A stretch of DNA of 15,322 nucleotides. Source: Stramenopiles sp. TOSAG23-6. Lineage: Eukaryota; Sar. Positions 14,310 through 15,322 of this stretch are shown here, one piece after another. The stretch is from contig LT636120.1 in NCBI GenBank assembly GCA_900128565.1, forward strand, positions 1 through 15,322, written 5' to 3'. Made by a program: the position numbers and the translations under genes. The notes below the pieces were generated by a model, which was not told where the DNA came from, ran no database searches, and worked only from the letters and a program-made list of their open reading frames with translations. The stretch's first letter is position 1. Every line of letters starts with the position of its first letter.

Positions 14310-15322
14310 TCACCAAGGGAATAACAGTGGGTTAGGGTTATCACCTTTCTTATTTTCACTAGTAACATTTCCCCCCAACAAAGGATTTACTAACCACTTT
14401 TCAAATGCACCTACTGACGCATGTGTCGTAGTTTTGTTATAGGGCATATCAGCTATTCCATTTGGTATTGATTTATTACATTGCTCTTCAAAGTATTTAC
14501 TACAAATAGAACATTCACCTCCTAAGAATTTGCCAATATTACCCTTGGCTAGGGAATCGCAAGCACCAACCGTTTTAGAAAAAGTTAAAACACATTCATT
14601 ACATATTGTATTTTGAGTTGTTGATAACTGAGTTACATTCTGGTTATATGTAGGGTTGTCTGGTGGTGCTCCCCACATTCCATTCTGCCAGCTTTGCATA
14701 GAGAGATTATGAACACTCGCCCAATTCGATATTTGCTGAATTGAATTATTTTCACCATTTTTAGTATCAGGAGAAAAACAAAGATAATCGACACTTATGT
14801 GTGCTTCTCCACATGGTTTTATATCTTTCAGAGAGTTATACCAATAAACACCAGCACTCACTGTTTTATTACTATCTTCACCAGGACCCACAACTCTCCA
14901 ATCTTGTTCAAATCCACACTCTTTCATTGTGTGTAATGATACCATGTATTTTGGAAAAATATTTCAAAAAAAAAACTAAAATTTGTTAGGTACAACATTT
15001 CGTACGAAAAATAAATTCGAAATTGAAAAAAAATCAAACATATATACACCTTCCTTTTGGCAACCCATTCGAACATTCTTCATCTTTAAATATATGCTTT
15101 CTACAAGATCCATTTTCCTGGTTGACTGGAAGTTCTGCTAAGTTATCCAAGTCCAAATTTGTTGAAGATGAATCATCAATATCCGCTACAAAAGGCATCA
15201 CATGTATTGTGAAAAAATCACGAAATCATGAAAAATATCGTTAGGTACAAAATTTCGTACGAAAAAACATAAATTCGAAATTGAAAAAAATAAAACACAC
15301 ATGATTACTGAAACATAAATCT
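14310..15322 (-). CDS. Cysteine-rich glycoprotein-like gene, 5' end beyond the window
   Basis: The last exon starts at about 14920-14895 and ends at TGA 14312-14310. It encodes about 200 residues with nine cysteines (including CNEC and CSICxxxFxxxC) and seven N-x-S/T sequons, and it ends NPLLFPW. This points to an extracellular or lumenal glycoprotein. A middle exon at about 15185-15050 is open in one frame (DIDDSSSTNLD ... CRKHIFKDEECSNGLPKGR) and is also Cys-bearing. About 14-23 bases of an earlier exon reach the right edge. The exact join between middle and last exon is unsettled: the expected donor (15049) and first acceptor (14921) do not keep frame. GT at 15039 with AG at 14919, or 15049 with AG at 14896, does. 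No known domain recognised; no signal peptide is visible because the start is missing. Confidence 0.65.
14921..15049 (-). mobile_element. Introner-like intron, copy C (Cys-rich gene)
   Basis: The shared element runs from near 15049 to the G of TACATG at 14943. It has the palindrome at 14998-15009, CCTAAC, a T10 tract and GAAATATTTTTCCAAAATA. No AG is available at the element's end; the first one downstream is at 14922-14921, 22 bases into flanking sequence. Donor choices are AAG|GTGTAT (15049), GGT|GTATAT (15047) or TAT|GTTTGA (15039). Bounds given are for the first donor and first acceptor and may shift by up to about 25 bases. Confidence 0.65.
15186..15300 (-). mobile_element. Introner-like intron, copy D, with a diverged 3' half
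   Basis: The 5' half matches copy C (TTCAATTTCGAATTTAT) and keeps the palindrome (15253-15264) and CCTAACGA. After that it departs from the other copies (ATATTTTTCATGATTTCGTG) before returning to an ACAATACATG-like end at 15201. The acceptor is TTTTGTAG|CG at 15186, the first AG past the element. The donor is uncertain (GT at 15300, 15298 or 15308) because only about 20 bases of the previous exon are in the window. Confidence 0.65.

Noticed and set aside
14322-14340. GGGTTAGGGTTATC as another telomere-like site
   Set aside because: It is the antisense of coding sequence for DNPNPLL near the end of the Cys-rich protein, so it needs no special explanation.
15023-15244. Plus-strand open frame near the right edge
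   Set aside because: It covers two introner copies and the antisense of the middle exon of the Cys-rich gene, which has the better coding frame.
12242-15300. CRISPR array or simple tandem repeat made by the four similar elements
   Set aside because: Spacing is irregular (about 0.2 to 1.9 kb), the genes are eukaryotic, and the copies begin and end at or near splice sites.

Overview
The window looks like nuclear DNA of a microbial eukaryote. It is AT-rich and uses the standard genetic code (TGA, TAA and TAG all serve as stops). AATAAA signals follow the stop codons, and two of the genes carry GT-AG introns. A marine alga or other protist with introner-type introns is a reasonable guess, but no marker gene here fixes the lineage.

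Layout. (1) 20-11041, plus: one uninterrupted 3,673-codon frame for a giant single-pass membrane protein. Its ectodomain has TNFR/ephrin-receptor-like cysteine repeats, a PKD-like domain and about eight related beta-sandwich-like modules. After one membrane helix come about 16 alanine-rich repeats of about 40 residues, three SHOCT-like helical hairpins and four C-terminal repeats. Its true N-terminus is missing: bases 1-48 are an exact reverse complement of 6513-6560 inside the same gene, so the left edge is probably a chimeric join. (2) 11313-12014, plus: an intronless gene for a 233-residue secretory-pathway TPR protein. Its upstream region has two telomere-type AACCCT units and a cluster of TCGA/TTCGAA motifs. 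(3) 12149-14055, minus: a three-exon gene for a 569-residue protein of unknown function. (4) 14310 to the right edge, minus: the 3' part of a gene for a cysteine-rich, heavily N-glycosylatable protein.

The most interesting signal is in the two minus-strand genes. Four introns at unrelated positions are close copies of one roughly 95-base element. All share a 12-base palindrome (TTTCGTACGAAA) followed by a CCTAAC branch-point-like motif, an oligo-T tract and a TATATG/TACATG end. Their flanking exons are unrelated. This is the hallmark of introners, mobile elements that create introns. In three or four copies the 3' splice site appears to be the first AG in host sequence beyond the element, while the 5' GT lies at or next to the element's other end. 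The copies fall into two sequence subgroups, one per host gene.

Nothing links the genes into one pathway. Three of the four products look membrane-bound or secreted.
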